Position numbers and translations under genes: made by a program. A stretch of 50,452 bases of DNA, from the NCBI RefSeq assembly GCF_016583835.1, contig NZ_NRRW01000028.1, positions 1 to 50,452 of the forward strand, written 5' to 3'. Under the pieces are notes generated by a model. The model was not told the DNA's origin, ran no database searches, and was given only the letters and a program-made list of their open reading frames with translations. This document shows positions 16,876-26,344 of this stretch, in pieces; position 1 is the first letter of the stretch, and each line of letters begins with the position of its first letter. The DNA is from Thiococcus pfennigii (GTDB lineage: Bacteria > Pseudomonadota > Gammaproteobacteria > Chromatiales > Chromatiaceae).

Positions 16876-17679
16876 ATGCGCCCGATCCAAGGTCTCGCCC
16901 TCGTCACGCTGGTCTCCGGCGGTCTGTCGATCGTGCCGGCCGGTGCCGAGGCCCAGCTGGAGGCGCGCGTCGCGCGCCTGGAGCGGATCCTCGACAACCA
17001 GGCGCCGTCCGAGCTGTTGCTCGAGGTGCAGCGGTTGCGCCAGGAGGTCCAGGACCTGCGCGGCCAGGTCGAGACCCAGCAGCATGTCCTCGACCTCCTC
17101 CAGCGCCAACCAGCCGGCCAGCCGGAGGGTGCCGCGGCACCGTCGGACGGCCGGGGCCTGGCCGATCTCGACCTGTCGCCGCCGGGCGGCGAGCGCTGGG
17201 GTGCTGCTGAGGCGAACCGGACCGATGGCGAGGCGCTCGGCGCGGGCGCGGCCGGTGGGGTCCCGCTCCTGCCCCTGCCTGAGACCTCGGTCGGCAGCGA
17301 GCGTGAGGCCTATCAGGCCGCCTTTGGCCTCCTCAAGGAACGGCGCTACGAGGACGCCATCGCCGCCTTCGAGGCGCTGTTGCGCGACTACCCGCAGGGG
17401 CAGTACGCGGACGATGCCCTGTTCTGGCTCGGCGAGACCTACTATGTCACCCGCGACTACGCCGATGCGATCGCCCAGTACGACCGGCTGATCGCGGCCC
17501 ATCCGCAGAGCGCCCGCCTACCCGGCGCCATGCTCAAGGTCGGCTATATCCATGCCGAACAGGGCCGCCCCGAGGATGCCCGCGCCGTCTTCGAGGCGAT
17601 CACCGCGCGCTATCCGAACAGCAACGAGGCGCGCCAGGCGTCGGACCGGCTGGCGCGCATGGGCGACGAGGGCCGTTGA
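16876..17679 (+). CDS. cpoB: Cell division coordinator CpoB
   Basis: 267 aa, formerly YbgF. Signal peptide with cleavage near AGAEAQ, an N-terminal trimerising coiled coil (LEARVARLERILDNQ...LLLEVQRLRQEVQDLR), a variable Pro/Gly linker, then C-terminal TPR repeats (AYQAAFGLLKERRYEDAIAAF, QYADDALFWLGETYY). Coordinates PBP1B with Tol during constriction in E. coli. AAGGAGG is a strong ribosome binding site. Confidence 0.95.
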   Translation: MRPIQGLALVTLVSGGLSIVPAGAEAQLEARVARLERILDNQAPSELLLEVQRLRQEVQDLRGQVETQQHVLDLLQRQPAGQPEGAAAPSDGRGLADLDLSPPGGERWGAAEANRTDGEALGAGAAGGVPLLPLPETSVGSEREAYQAAFGLLKERRYEDAIAAFEALLRDYPQGQYADDALFWLGETYYVTRDYADAIAQYDRLIAAHPQSARLPGAMLKVGYIHAEQGRPEDARAVFEAITARYPNSNEARQASDRLARMGDEGR

Positions 17680-17698
17680 GGGTCCGCCGGTCTCCACC

Positions 17699-18352
17699 GT
17701 GAACGAGGCTGCCGCGCGCCTGCGCGTCACCGAGATCTTCCATTCGCTGCAAGGGGAGGGGCTCGCGGTCGGCGAGCGCACCGCCTTCGTGCGCCTGACC
17801 GGTTGCCCGCTGCGCTGTCGCTACTGCGACAGCGCCTATGCCTTCAGCGGCGGCACGCGGCTGTCCATCCCGGCCATCCTCGAACAGGTCGCCGCCTACC
17901 AGGTTCATCACGTCTGCGTCACCGGCGGCGAGCCGCTCGCCCAACCCGCCTGTCGCGCGCTCCTCACGGCCCTCTGCGATGCCGGCCACCTCGTCTCGCT
18001 CGAGACCGCCGGGGCGCTCGACCTGACCGGCGTCGACCCGCGCGTCGTCAAGGTCATGGACTTGAAGACCCCGGGCTCCGGCGAGGTGCACCGCAACCGC
18101 TACGAGAACCTGGCCCTGCTGACCCCTCAGGACCAGATCAAGATCGTCCTCTGCGATGAGGCCGACTACCGCTGGGCCGTTGCCCAGGTGCACGCCCGCG
18201 GACTCGATCGCTACGGCACCGTGCTCTTCTCGGCCGCGGCCGGCGAGCTGGCCCCGGCCCAACTCGCCGACTGGATCCTGCGCGATCGCCTGCCGGTGCG
18301 CCTCCAGGTCCAGCTCCACAAGCTCCTCTGGGGCGACGCCCCGGGGCGCTGA
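17699..18352 (+). CDS. queE: 7-carboxy-7-deazaguanine synthase
   Basis: Radical SAM enzyme of queuosine/7-deazaguanine synthesis, making CDG from carboxytetrahydropterin. 217 aa from a GTG start at 17699. Contains HSLQGEG and the cluster motif CPLRCRYCD (CxxxCxxC), then VTGGEPLAQ. Lies 19 nt after cpoB, as in many gammaproteobacteria where queE/queC follow tol-pal; no queC is present here. Confidence 0.95.
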   Translation: MNEAAARLRVTEIFHSLQGEGLAVGERTAFVRLTGCPLRCRYCDSAYAFSGGTRLSIPAILEQVAAYQVHHVCVTGGEPLAQPACRALLTALCDAGHLVSLETAGALDLTGVDPRVVKVMDLKTPGSGEVHRNRYENLALLTPQDQIKIVLCDEADYRWAVAQVHARGLDRYGTVLFSAAAGELAPAQLADWILRDRLPVRLQVQLHKLLWGDAPGR

Positions 18353-18362
18353 GCCGGCGTGC

Positions 18363-18917
18363 TCACCAGTGCCCGGTGCCGGGCTCGCCCTTGAACGGGC
18401 CGACGATCTCGTCGGTGATCCAGCCGCCGTAATAACCGCCGGCCTGCGGGCGTGCGCGCTGGCCGGCGACGAGGCAGCGCAGCAGTGCCGGGTAGGCGGA
18501 GAACCAGCCGGCGATCGCGGCGGCCGCATCGGTGGCACGAGGATAGCGCCACAGGGCGTTGTCGATGCGGCCCTCGTCGCCGAGGACGTGGAAATACTCC
18601 GCCTCGCCCTTCCACTCGCAGAAGGTGCGCCGCTCGGCGGCGACGAGCCGATCCCGGTCGAGCGCCTCGGGCGGGAGATAAAAGGTCGGCGGACTGCCGG
18701 TCTCCAACGCGCGGATCGCCCGCTCGGTGCGGGCGATGCAGATGTCGCCGGCGTACAGCTCGACGGTTCGGGTATCAGGGACGTAGGTCGGCGGGCGCGG
18801 ATAGTCCCAGACCGATTCCTGGCCGGGTCCGGGGAGGACGGCGAACGCCGGTCGGGCCTGGCCGCGGTAGGCCCAGGCCCGGCGGGCTCGCTCGAGGTCG
18901 TTCTGGGTGGGGCTCAT
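18363..18917 (-). CDS. DUF427 domain protein
   Basis: 184-aa soluble protein of family DUF427. Visible: DYPRPPTYVPDTRTVELYAG, FYLPPEALDRDRL, FCEWKGEAEYFHV and GGYYGGWITDEIVGPFKG near the C terminus. Related single-domain proteins have a beta-barrel-like fold; no enzyme activity is firmly assigned. Stand-alone gene, convergent with queE. Usually longer bacterial members carry two copies; this one has one. Confidence 0.85.
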   Translation of the reverse strand: MSPTQNDLERARRAWAYRGQARPAFAVLPGPGQESVWDYPRPPTYVPDTRTVELYAGDICIARTERAIRALETGSPPTFYLPPEALDRDRLVAAERRTFCEWKGEAEYFHVLGDEGRIDNALWRYPRATDAAAAIAGWFSAYPALLRCLVAGQRARPQAGGYYGGWITDEIVGPFKGEPGTGHW

Positions 18918-19115
18918 CGGCAGATCCTCCGCGTAGGATGGTTGATCCTAGAAAGGGCCGCCAGCGACCAGCGACCAGCTGCTTCCAGTCGTCTTGCCGC
19001 GCTTTTCGATGCCTGATGGCTTCACCCGCCAGGCGAGCTCCGAACATCTTCACTTGTGTCTCGCTTCAGAAATACCGAGGCCGCTCTTTCATGTCACCCT
19101 AAGGATCCGAGCACC

Positions 19116-19181
19116 GTAGGAGCCCGCTTGCGGGCGAGCAGCTCGCGCGGCGGCGAAGATCGCCCGCAAGCGGGCTCCTAC
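19116..19181. repeat. Inverted REP pair (BIME-like)
   Basis: GTAGGAGCCCGCTTGCGGGC at 19116 is matched by its reverse complement ending at 19181 (GCCCGCAAGCGGGCTCCTAC), with about 22 nt between. Each half is itself a small hairpin (CCCGC/GCGGG). This is the widespread GTAGGAGCC REP type in gammaproteobacteria, normally moved by RAYT transposases. It sits in the 407-bp region 18918-19324, which otherwise holds only the short tandem repeat below. Confidence 0.8.
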
Positions 19182-19282
19182 CACGCCAGGGTTGCAGGCC
19201 GCCGCGTGCGGTCTCGGGAATTGCGCAGTCTTGCACTAGATCTTCGCTCGATGTCTAAGTGGCTGATTGTGAATGGCTGATA

Positions 19283-19317
19283 GCTGGAGGCTGGAGGCTG
19301 GAGGCTGGAGGCTGGGA
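19283..19317. repeat. Short tandem repeat, unit GCTGGAG
   Basis: Four perfect copies of GCTGGAG (19283-19310) followed by a degenerate one (GCTGGGAGCT). Located just beyond the 3' end of the DUF938 gene; no function apparent. Confidence 0.7.
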
Positions 19318-19324
19318 GCTCTTC

Positions 19325-19951
19325 TCAGGTCGATGGTGCGTATTGGGGCGAGTCCCCTTTGCGCCGGCGCTGCCAGACCAGGGTGCGGTTATTGACCGGC
19401 ATCGCGATGTCTTCGGCCAACCCCAGGCCGGCGCTCGCGGCGAAGCGCTCCAGGTCGTCCAGGTCGCGCACGCCGCTGGCCGGGTCGCGGCGGCGCAGCC
19501 AGGCGTCGAAGGCGACGTTGCTCTCGCTCTGGTGTCGCCCGCCGCGGCAGAAGGGGCCGTAGAGCAGGAAGAGGCCGCCCGGCGGGAGCAGCCGGCCGAC
19601 GCCAGCGAACATCCGTGCGACTTGGGCGAGCGATAGGATGTGCGCAGTATTGGCGCTGAAGACGGCATCGAACGGCCCGTCCGGCCAGGTGCTGTCGACG
19701 TCGAGGGCGATCGGCGGCGGCAGGTTCGCGAGCCGCGCCTCGGTGACCCAGAGTCCGATCCCGGCGAGTTGCTCCGGGACGTCGCTGCACTGCCAGATCA
19801 GGTGCGGCAGGGCCGTCGCGAAGTGCACCGCGTGCTGGCCGGTGCCGCTGCCGATCTCGAGCAGGCGTCGCGCGGTACCCAGCCGCGGGGCGATGACGGC
19901 GAGGATCGGCGCCTTGTTCTCGTCGCTGGAGGGGTAGAAGGGCTTGTCCAT
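19325..19951 (-). CDS. DUF938 class I SAM-dependent methyltransferase
   Basis: 208 aa. SAM motif I LEIGSGTGQHAVHFA (about residues 30-44), SDVPEQLAGI, then DAVFSANTAHILSL and LLYGPFCRGG, the signature segments of the DUF938 family. Substrate unknown. Next to, and transcribed with, the desaturase gene upstream (20-nt gap), hinting at lipid or small-molecule modification, but this is speculative. Confidence 0.87.
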   Translation of the reverse strand: MDKPFYPSSDENKAPILAVIAPRLGTARRLLEIGSGTGQHAVHFATALPHLIWQCSDVPEQLAGIGLWVTEARLANLPPPIALDVDSTWPDGPFDAVFSANTAHILSLAQVARMFAGVGRLLPPGGLFLLYGPFCRGGRHQSESNVAFDAWLRRRDPASGVRDLDDLERFAASAGLGLAEDIAMPVNNRTLVWQRRRKGDSPQYAPST

Positions 19952-19970
19952 GGGGGCTGCTCCGATCGTA

Positions 19971-20912
19971 CTAGGCTGTCGGCCGTGCGAGTTGCTCCCA
20001 GGCGATCGCGGCGAACGGCCGCCGCGGCATGTCCGGATACCGCGCGCCCGCGAGCGGCAGGCCGGACCAGGGGATGTCGGGCCGGCGGTGGTGCACGGCG
20101 TGCAGGTTCGCGTGGAGGATCGCGCCCGAGGCCCAGCCCGGCAAGGTCAGGTCCATCGTGCGCCGCGGGTCGCCGGCCGGGCTGTGGTGGTAGATGTTGT
20201 CCATGAAGGAGACGAGCGCCCCGCGCCCGGCCACCGCCGCGAGCAGCATCCAGACCTGCGCGCCGTAGAGCAGGAGCCCGGTGCCGTAGAGGACGACGAT
20301 CAGCAGGGCGTCGACGCGCAGCCGTGTCAGGATCGGCGTTGTCAGCAGCCCGCGTTCGGTCTGGTCGAGCAGCGCCCGCTCGCCGAGCGGGTGGCGGCGC
20401 GCTGCCTGCCGGGCGATCCAGCGCAGCGTTGGGCGCGGCAACAGCGCGAGGACGATGGCGGCGACCTCGAGCAGGTACAGGCCGCCGGCGAGGCGCAGGT
20501 AGTGCAGTGGGACCGCGAGGATCCGGGGCCGGGCGCGGGCCGGCTGCGCCTCGTCTGGCAGCCCGTAGACCCGATGATGGACCAGATGGCCGAGGCGCAG
20601 GATCGCGAGCGGCGAGCCAAACAGGATGCCGAGCGCCCGCCCGAGGCCGTCGTTCCAGCGCCGCACCGGGTGCAGCGAACCGTGGATCGCCTCGTGGATC
20701 AGTGCCCACAGCGTGGGGGTCACGATCACGAAGGGTATCCAGAGGAGCCCCCAGACCGGCTGGCGATCGGCGAGGGCCGGCAGCAGCAGGATCAGCGCGA
20801 CGCCGCTCGCCAGGAAGCCCCCCGAGAGCGCCAGGTTCAGGTCGGTCCGGATCTCGGTTACCTGGCGCCGGGAGGCCGGCGCCGCGCCGGCTGCATCATC
20901 GCTCGTGGACAT
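19971..20912 (-). CDS. Membrane fatty acid desaturase family protein
   Basis: 313 aa, four or so membrane spans and the three His boxes of the di-iron desaturase/hydroxylase superfamily: HEAIH, HLVHHR and HAVHHR. Start at 20912 (MSTSDDAAGAAPASRRQ); longer open frame upstream is antisense to the KAP gene and not protein-like. Could be an acyl-lipid desaturase or a carotenoid/alkane-type hydroxylase; exact substrate cannot be read from sequence. Divergent from the KAP-NACHT operon with 189 nt between. Confidence 0.88.
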   Translation of the reverse strand: MSTSDDAAGAAPASRRQVTEIRTDLNLALSGGFLASGVALILLLPALADRQPVWGLLWIPFVIVTPTLWALIHEAIHGSLHPVRRWNDGLGRALGILFGSPLAILRLGHLVHHRVYGLPDEAQPARARPRILAVPLHYLRLAGGLYLLEVAAIVLALLPRPTLRWIARQAARRHPLGERALLDQTERGLLTTPILTRLRVDALLIVVLYGTGLLLYGAQVWMLLAAVAGRGALVSFMDNIYHHSPAGDPRRTMDLTLPGWASGAILHANLHAVHHRRPDIPWSGLPLAGARYPDMPRRPFAAIAWEQLARPTA

Positions 20913-21101
20913 CGCGGATACCCTCCGGTCGCTCTCGCTCGCGGGATGCCGTCGTTGGCCCGCAGATGGGGTTGCGGGTCCGGCGGGACAAGCGGGGTGA
21001 TTCGCTCTGGCCGGCCAGGACCGCGCCCTTGGCAGCCGCAACCCGTTGCAGTAGCTTCTCGGGTCGACCGCCGATGGATAACCAAGGAGCCGCAGCGGAC
21101 C

Positions 21102-22766
21102 ATGACGGACGCCAGCCCCCACTACCGCAATGATGTCTGGACCCTCGATGACGGTTTCGGCCTCGGCCGCGCCGGGGATCAGGTCGCGCGGATGGCCCTC
21201 GAGGTCGAGCCACCCTTCACGATTGGCGTCACCGGCAAGTGGGGTTCGGGCAAGACGAGCGTCATGCGCCGCGCCTTCGTCACCCTCGGTGGCAGGCCCA
21301 TTCAGCAGGCGCTGATGTTCTCGGACGTGCCGAGCCAGGAAGAGGACGAGCAGGCTTGGGAGGCTTGGCTGTGCACTAACGAGCAGCGGCGGACTACCCT
21401 CGACTGGCCGCCTTTGACCGGAAGAGCGGTGGAGCAAACGCTCTGCGTCTGGTACTCGCCGTGGCAGCACCAGAGCGAGGGCAATCCGCTGGTGCCGCTG
21501 ATTCGCGAGATCCAGGCCCAGTTCACGACCTGGCTCAAGGTCAAGGAGGGTGCCAAGAAGCTCAACCGCCAGGGGGGGTTGGCGGTCGCGAAGATTCTGG
21601 AACATCTGGCCGATGCCGCCTTGAGTCTGTATCTCGGAAAGCCCGCGCAGGTCGCGCGCGGGTTCACGGATGCGGTTGGCCAAGGCTGGCAGGCCGGCGA
21701 CGAGGGCCTGACCAAGTTGAGCGACGGCCAACGCTTCCATCTGCTGTTCGAGGATGCCGTCGAGCAGGTCCTCAAAGCGAGGTTTGCGGATCCTAATAGA
21801 GAGCTGGAGCAGGGGGCGCGGCTTCTGATCTTCGTCGACGACCTGGACCGCTGCGAGGGCGAGGTCATCGTGCGGCTGCTGGAGACGATCAAGCTCTATC
21901 TCGGCACGCGCCGCTGCGTCTTCATCCTCGGGCTCGACGACGGTGCTGTCCTCGATGCGCTGCGCAAGCACCGCAGCGACTCCGACGAGGGCAATCGCGA
22001 GTATCTGGAGAAGCTTTTTCAGGCGATGCTCGCCATCCCGCTGCCCACCGAGACCGGCGTCCGCTCTGGCATCGAGGCGCAATTGCGCGCCCATGGGATC
22101 CCGCGCCCGGTGGCGCCCACGGCGTCAAGCGAGGCGCTCGGCCTGATCGAGACGGCACGGAGCAAGCTGGCCGCCGACGTCGAGCGTCTTCTGGAGCCCA
22201 ACCCGCGCAAGATCAAGAACTTCGTCAATAGTCTCTGTGCGGCCTGGGCGATGCACGGCTGCCGGGACTGGATTGGCGCAAGCGACGACTTCGAGGGCGA
22301 GGCCCGCCGCTTCGCGCTGTTGCATTATCTCCGCCACTATCACAGACCCGTGTGGCGCCTGCTGGAGCGCCAGCCTGAAGCACTTCAGGCGCTCTTCGGG
22401 GTCTTATGCGGGGCCGAGGGGTTCGAGCCGATTTCCGCCGGGGATGAACAGGGGCTGCTTCGGGAGATCTTCTTTCGCGCCTTCAGCCACGTCCTCCAGA
22501 CGAAGAATCCCGACCTGACCGATAGGCACGGCAACGAGTCGCTGGACGAGGTCGTCAAGCGCTTCCACGAGCGCCGGGACCGCAAACGTTCCGACGACAA
22601 CTTCCGCGCGCTGTTCCGGGAATTATTCGATCAGGCTCGGAGGATCGATCCACGCCACATCTACCTCGTAACCGCCTCCGAACCGCAGGCGAGAGGCCCG
22701 TCGGATGAGGCGGCTGCACCGAGCAGCGGTCCCGAATCCGATCCGGATACGGGTCCGAACGCATGA
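21102..22766 (+). CDS. KAP-family P-loop NTPase
   Basis: 554 aa. Walker A GKWGSGKT (residues 45-52), a KAP-type VWYSPWQHQSEGNPLVPLIRE segment (about 117-135), Walker B LLIFVDDLDRC (241-251), YLEKLFQ (301-307) and NPRKIKNFVNSL, all hallmarks of KAP NTPases such as PifA. Many KAP proteins have paired membrane spans between Walker A and B; here only a weakly hydrophobic stretch (about 160-180) is seen, so membrane insertion is doubtful. The last 25 residues are a Ser/Pro/Asp-rich tail. AAGGAG lies 14 nt before the ATG. The stop overlaps the NACHT start (ATGA), so the two are coupled. KAP proteins are linked to phage exclusion; function here is inferred. Confidence 0.9.
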   Translation: MTDASPHYRNDVWTLDDGFGLGRAGDQVARMALEVEPPFTIGVTGKWGSGKTSVMRRAFVTLGGRPIQQALMFSDVPSQEEDEQAWEAWLCTNEQRRTTLDWPPLTGRAVEQTLCVWYSPWQHQSEGNPLVPLIREIQAQFTTWLKVKEGAKKLNRQGGLAVAKILEHLADAALSLYLGKPAQVARGFTDAVGQGWQAGDEGLTKLSDGQRFHLLFEDAVEQVLKARFADPNRELEQGARLLIFVDDLDRCEGEVIVRLLETIKLYLGTRRCVFILGLDDGAVLDALRKHRSDSDEGNREYLEKLFQAMLAIPLPTETGVRSGIEAQLRAHGIPRPVAPTASSEALGLIETARSKLAADVERLLEPNPRKIKNFVNSLCAAWAMHGCRDWIGASDDFEGEARRFALLHYLRHYHRPVWRLLERQPEALQALFGVLCGAEGFEPISAGDEQGLLREIFFRAFSHVLQTKNPDLTDRHGNESLDEVVKRFHERRDRKRSDDNFRALFRELFDQARRIDPRHIYLVTASEPQARGPSDEAAAPSSGPESDPDTGPNA

Positions 22767-25700
22767 ACAAGTTGCACACGACGGCCGAGAAGAACGCCCG
22801 CGTCAGCGCCCGTGGGGAGTACGCGCGCTGGCTCGCGCGCCGCTTCGGCGATCTGGACCTGCTCCTGACCAAGGAGGGCGAGGATCGGGTCCACCTGCGC
22901 GATGTCTATGTCCCGCTGCGGCTCGACAGCGAGGATCGGGGCGATGAGCAGATGGGCGATGCGGCGGGCCTGAAGGCCGAGTCGCCGCCTGGGCGTGATG
23001 CCCGCGAGCTGATCGCCGAGCGCCCCCTGGTCCTGATCTCTGGTCGGCCCGGTAGCGGCAAGACGACGCTGGTCCAGGCCCTGATCGGCGAGCTGGCCAG
23101 CGACCGGGGGAGCGAGTTCCGCCGTCGGCTGGTCGGGCAGCGGGGCATCCTGCCGGTGCCGCTGATCCTGCGCGACTTCCAGGACGATCTGCCAGTCGTC
23201 AAGGACCTCGATGCCCTGCTCGACTGCTGGTGGCGCAACGCCGAGCGGGAGGCTGGCGACAAGGGCTATCGGCTCGATGTCGAGCGGCTGCGGCAGAGCT
23301 ATGCGCCGGACGGCGACCGGCTCCGGCTGTTTCTGCTGTTCGATGGCATCGACGAGGTCGGCGGCATCGAGCCGCGCCGGAAGCTGCTCGATTTCGCGGT
23401 CGAGGCCGCGGAGTCGGGCCACCGGGTCGTCGTCACCGGGCGCCCGACCGGGTTTCGGGATCTGCCGATGGAGTCGGTGGACGCGGGTATTGCACTGGGT
23501 GCGGCTGGAATGGAGAGCAACGTCGGGATCGATGTCGCGGAGGAAGGTGCCAAATCGCCTGCGGGGCGGCGGTCAGCGCGAGGGGTGGGCTCATCACCGG
23601 CCATGGGTGTGGCAGGTTCTCGGTCGCCCGCGGAAGGGGCTCCTACCGGGGGGGCGGGCGTGAACTCGGCGTTGGTCGGCAACGAGTTCGTCCTCGATTT
23701 CGTCGCTCCGGCGCGGGTTTTTACAGCAACGCTGAAAACGAGCTCTAAGGTTCTCTTGCACTATGTCCAGCCCTTTGCCTGGTCGCAGATCCACGCCTTC
23801 ATCGAGCGCTTCTTCATGATCCGCGACGAGTGGCGGGTCGAGCGCGAGCGCTTCCTCGCCGACTTCGAGGCGGCCCTGTCGGATCCGCAGCGTGGCTATC
23901 TGCTAAACCTGGCGCGGCGGCCGATCTTCCTGACGCTGATGGCCCTGGTCCATGCCAATGACCGGCGCATGCCCCATGGCCGGGCCGACCTCTATCGGCG
24001 GATCATCGACCTCTACCTGGTCCGACAGAACCAGCAACGGCGGCTGCGCTGGACCAACAAAGGCGCTGAGATGCCGCACTGGGACGAGCGCGAGGTGCGC
24101 CGCGCGCTCGGCTATCTGGCCTGGCGCAGCCAGCACCGCGGGGCCGAGGCCGAGGGGGCCGCGGAGCAGCGCGACCGGCGCCAGGTGATTTGGACCCATG
24201 CCGAGCTGCTCGCCGAGCTCAGGGGCCTGCTCGATCCGGCCGGCGCGGTCGGCGGTGGCTTCCGCGAGCTGCGGCCTGAGCATGCCGAGGAGCTGCTCGC
24301 CTACTTCCTGCACCCGACCGGCCTCCTCGTCGATCCTGCCGAGGGTCGCTACCAGTTCGCGCATCTGAGCTTCCAGGAATACCTCTGCGCCGAGTACATC
24401 CACGGCCAGGCGCTCGCCCGTGGCAGCCGGCGCTTTTTGGATGAGATCCGGAGATTGCTCTACCAGAACCTCGGCCTGCCCGGCTGGGACGAGGTTGGCC
24501 TGCTACTCCTCTGCATCCATGTCGGGCAGGGCGCTCAGGCCGAGCGCACCGCACACCTGGAACTGCTCGCCGAACTGGACCCGGCCGAGCGCTTTCAGGC
24601 GCGGCTCCTGGTCGCCGCGCTGACCGGACGGGAGCTCGACTTCACCGATGCCGAGCGCCTCCGCTGGCTGCCGGTCGTCGCGGCGACGGCATTGGTGCAT
24701 CCAGACGATGCGCTGGCCGAGGCGTTCGCCCGCGTGCCGGTCTGGCGCGGACCGGGGCTCGCGCTGCTGCGGCAGCTCTTCGTCGCCGAGGACCCGTTCA
24801 GCCGGCTGCAGGACCAGGCGCGGGCCGACCCGCCGGGCGGTCTCGCGGCCGAGGACTGGGCTAGGCATAGCCTGAATGGCGCGATGCGCCAACGTTGGGA
24901 TGCACCTCCTGCGGACGACGACGGCTGGTCGGTGGAATTCGGGCCGGACGAGGCCCGCGCTTACGCGCTGCTCGCCTTGACGAGCGACAGCGTCTGGGTC
25001 CCGGCTGTGCCCGGGCAGGGAACGGAACGGCCCATCGACGACCCGGCGCTGGAGTCGGCAATCGCTGGCTGGCTGACCGATAGGGTGTCTATGACCCCTG
25101 ATCTTCTCTACCGGCGCGAGTCATACGAGAGGAGTGTGACGCTACCGTGCGCCACCCGTGCATCGTTCGAACTGGATCGGTTGGTGCCCGCGTCCGGGCC
25201 GCTCTGGTGCGCGCTGCTGTCCCGTATTCCGGCGGATGCTTGGCTGGTCCAAGGCGAACTCGCCGACCCTGATTTCTTTTTGATATTTTCCCAGGCGGCC
25301 GTGTTGGTTGGCCTGTATCCGTGCGGGGACGAGCGGCCGCCACCGGCGACCCGTGTTGTGTTGACCCTCTATCAGGTCGTTCAGATTGCGGACGCCATGG
25401 CCGGAGGCGAACGTTTTACGGAGTTCTCTCTGTCGCGGTCGCTGTCGCTGTCGCTGTCGCGGTCGCGGTCGCTGTCGCTGTCGCTGTCGCGGTTGCGGTC
25501 GCGGTCGCGGTCGCGGTCGCGGTCGCGGTCGCGGTCGCGGTCGCGGTCGCTGTCGCGGTCGCGGTCGCTGTCGCTGTCGCGGTCGCGGTCGCGGTCGCGG
25601 TCGCAGTCGCTGTCGCTGTCGCTGTCGCGGTCGCGGTCGCAGTCGCTGTCGCTGTCGCGGTCGCGGTCGCAGTCGCGGTCGCAGTCGCTGTCGCTGTCGC

Positions 25701-26296
25701 TGTCGCTGTCGCAGTCGCTGTCCGAGCAGGAAGGCCTCTCCTCTCCCGTACGGACGCTGCTGAGGCGCGCGTCGCAGCGTGCCGATTCCCTGAAGGATAA
25801 GCAACTCGATAAGCTGGCGGCGGCGCTCGAGACCTTCGGCTACCGCTTCGCCGCCCTCGATTGGTTTGGCGAGCAGGCGGGGGATCCCGACTTGATGCGC
25901 CGCCGCGGCCTGCGGCCCGGCGAGCCGTTGCCGCGCGAGCTGGGCCTCTGCGACGCGGAGGGTCGGATCAGGGAGCGGTTGTCACGAGACGCCGTTGTCC
26001 GGTTGCGCGAGTGGCTCGCCGACGACGACAGTGTCCTGCGGTGGGTCTTCCCGGAAGGCATGTCAGAGGCCGACGAGCGGGACCTGCGCGAGCAGCTCCA
26101 CATCCTGCACCACTACGAGCGCCCGCAGGGCGCCCGCGGGCAGCCCTGGTCGCCGATCGCGGCGATCGATGTCGTCCTCGCCGACTGGTCCGCGACCGAG
26201 CCCGACCGCGAGGTCACCCTGGCCGCCGCCGAGCGCGACCTGATCGCCGTCCTGGAGCGGCTCTTTCCGGATGCCGCGGGGCGGGATGCTTCGTAG
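22763..26296 (+). CDS. NACHT-domain STAND ATPase with Ser-Leu/Ser-Arg repeat
   Basis: 1177 aa. N-terminal segment with RDVYVPLRL (46-54), common ahead of bacterial NACHT domains; Walker A GRPGSGKT (94-101); Walker [12 protein letters not shown] (189-199); sensor-like [12 protein letters not shown] (222-233); NACHT-associated helix [13 protein letters not shown] (385-397) and [17 protein letters not shown] (530-546), the usual end of the NACHT module. An unusual 90-residue low-complexity segment (about 240-330) follows the sensor. Residues 550-885 show no recognised domain; 889-987 are alternating Ser-Leu/Ser-Arg/Ser-Gln; 1000-1177 is an unassigned C-terminal domain. STAND proteins sense a ligand and oligomerise; several bacterial NACHT proteins protect from phage. 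Sensor and effector cannot be assigned. Confidence 0.9.
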   Translation: MNKLHTTAEKNARVSARGEYARWLARRFGDLDLLLTKEGEDRVHLRDVYVPLRLDSEDRGDEQMGDAAGLKAESPPGRDARELIAERPLVLISGRPGSGKTTLVQALIGELASDRGSEFRRRLVGQRGILPVPLILRDFQDDLPVVKDLDALLDCWWRNAEREAGDKGYRLDVERLRQSYAPDGDRLRLFLLFDGIDEVGGIEPRRKLLDFAVEAAESGHRVVVTGRPTGFRDLPMESVDAGIALGAAGMESNVGIDVAEEGAKSPAGRRSARGVGSSPAMGVAGSRSPAEGAPTGGAGVNSALVGNEFVLDFVAPARVFTATLKTSSKVLLHYVQPFAWSQIHAFIERFFMIRDEWRVERERFLADFEAALSDPQRGYLLNLARRPIFLTLMALVHANDRRMPHGRADLYRRIIDLYLVRQNQQRRLRWTNKGAEMPHWDEREVRRALGYLAWRSQHRGAEAEGAAEQRDRRQVIWTHAELLAELRGLLDPAGAVGGGFRELRPEHAEELLAYFLHPTGLLVDPAEGRYQFAHLSFQEYLCAEYIHGQALARGSRRFLDEIRRLLYQNLGLPGWDEVGLLLLCIHVGQGAQAERTAHLELLAELDPAERFQARLLVAALTGRELDFTDAERLRWLPVVAATALVHPDDALAEAFARVPVWRGPGLALLRQLFVAEDPFSRLQDQARADPPGGLAAEDWARHSLNGAMRQRWDAPPADDDGWSVEFGPDEARAYALLALTSDSVWVPAVPGQGTERPIDDPALESAIAGWLTDRVSMTPDLLYRRESYERSVTLPCATRASFELDRLVPASGPLWCALLSRIPADAWLVQGELADPDFFLIFSQAAVLVGLYPCGDERPPPATRVVLTLYQVVQIADAMAGGERFTEFSLSRSLSLSLSRSRSLSLSLSRLRSRSRSRSRSRSRSRSRSLSRSRSLSLSRSRSRSRSQSLSLSLSRSRSQSLSLSRSRSQSRSQSLSLSLSLSQSLSEQEGLSSPVRTLLRRASQRADSLKDKQLDKLAAALETFGYRFAALDWFGEQAGDPDLMRRRGLRPGEPLPRELGLCDAEGRIRERLSRDAVVRLREWLADDDSVLRWVFPEGMSEADERDLREQLHILHHYERPQGARGQPWSPIAAIDVVLADWSATEPDREVTLAAAERDLIAVLERLFPDAAGRDAS
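23624..23646. repeat. REP-like sequence inside the NACHT gene
   Basis: Begins TCGCCCGC and ends GGGGCTCCTAC, differing by only a few bases from the REP half at 19160-19181. It is translated as part of the low-complexity linker (SPAEGAPT) of the NACHT protein. Likely a REP element captured in frame. Confidence 0.5.
25427..25723. repeat. Hexanucleotide tract (TCGCKG)n in the NACHT gene
   Basis: About 49 tandem hexamers of the form TCG-CNG: TCGCTG (Ser-Leu), TCGCGG (Ser-Arg) or TCGCAG (Ser-Gln), starting TCTCTG. There is no stop in any of the six frames across it: other forward frames would read Val-Ala and Arg-Cys/Arg-Gly repeats. Hexamer slippage changes length by two residues without frameshift. 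Confidence 0.95.
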
Positions 26297-26344
26297 CTGA
26301 GAGGAGACAGAGCCGGCCTCTGCGCCAGCCGGCGGCCCTGCCGG

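Noticed and set aside
19971-22094. 707-aa minus-strand frame joining desaturase with upstream sequence
   Set aside because: The first 394 residues are antisense to the KAP gene; the desaturase starts at 20912.
25427-25723. CRISPR array
   Set aside because: The unit is only 6 bp with no unique spacers; it is coding repeat DNA.
25321-25800. Val-Ala repeat protein in another frame across the hexanucleotide tract
   Set aside because: All frames are open there by repeat composition; flanking sequence of this frame is not protein-like, while the NACHT frame continues on both sides.
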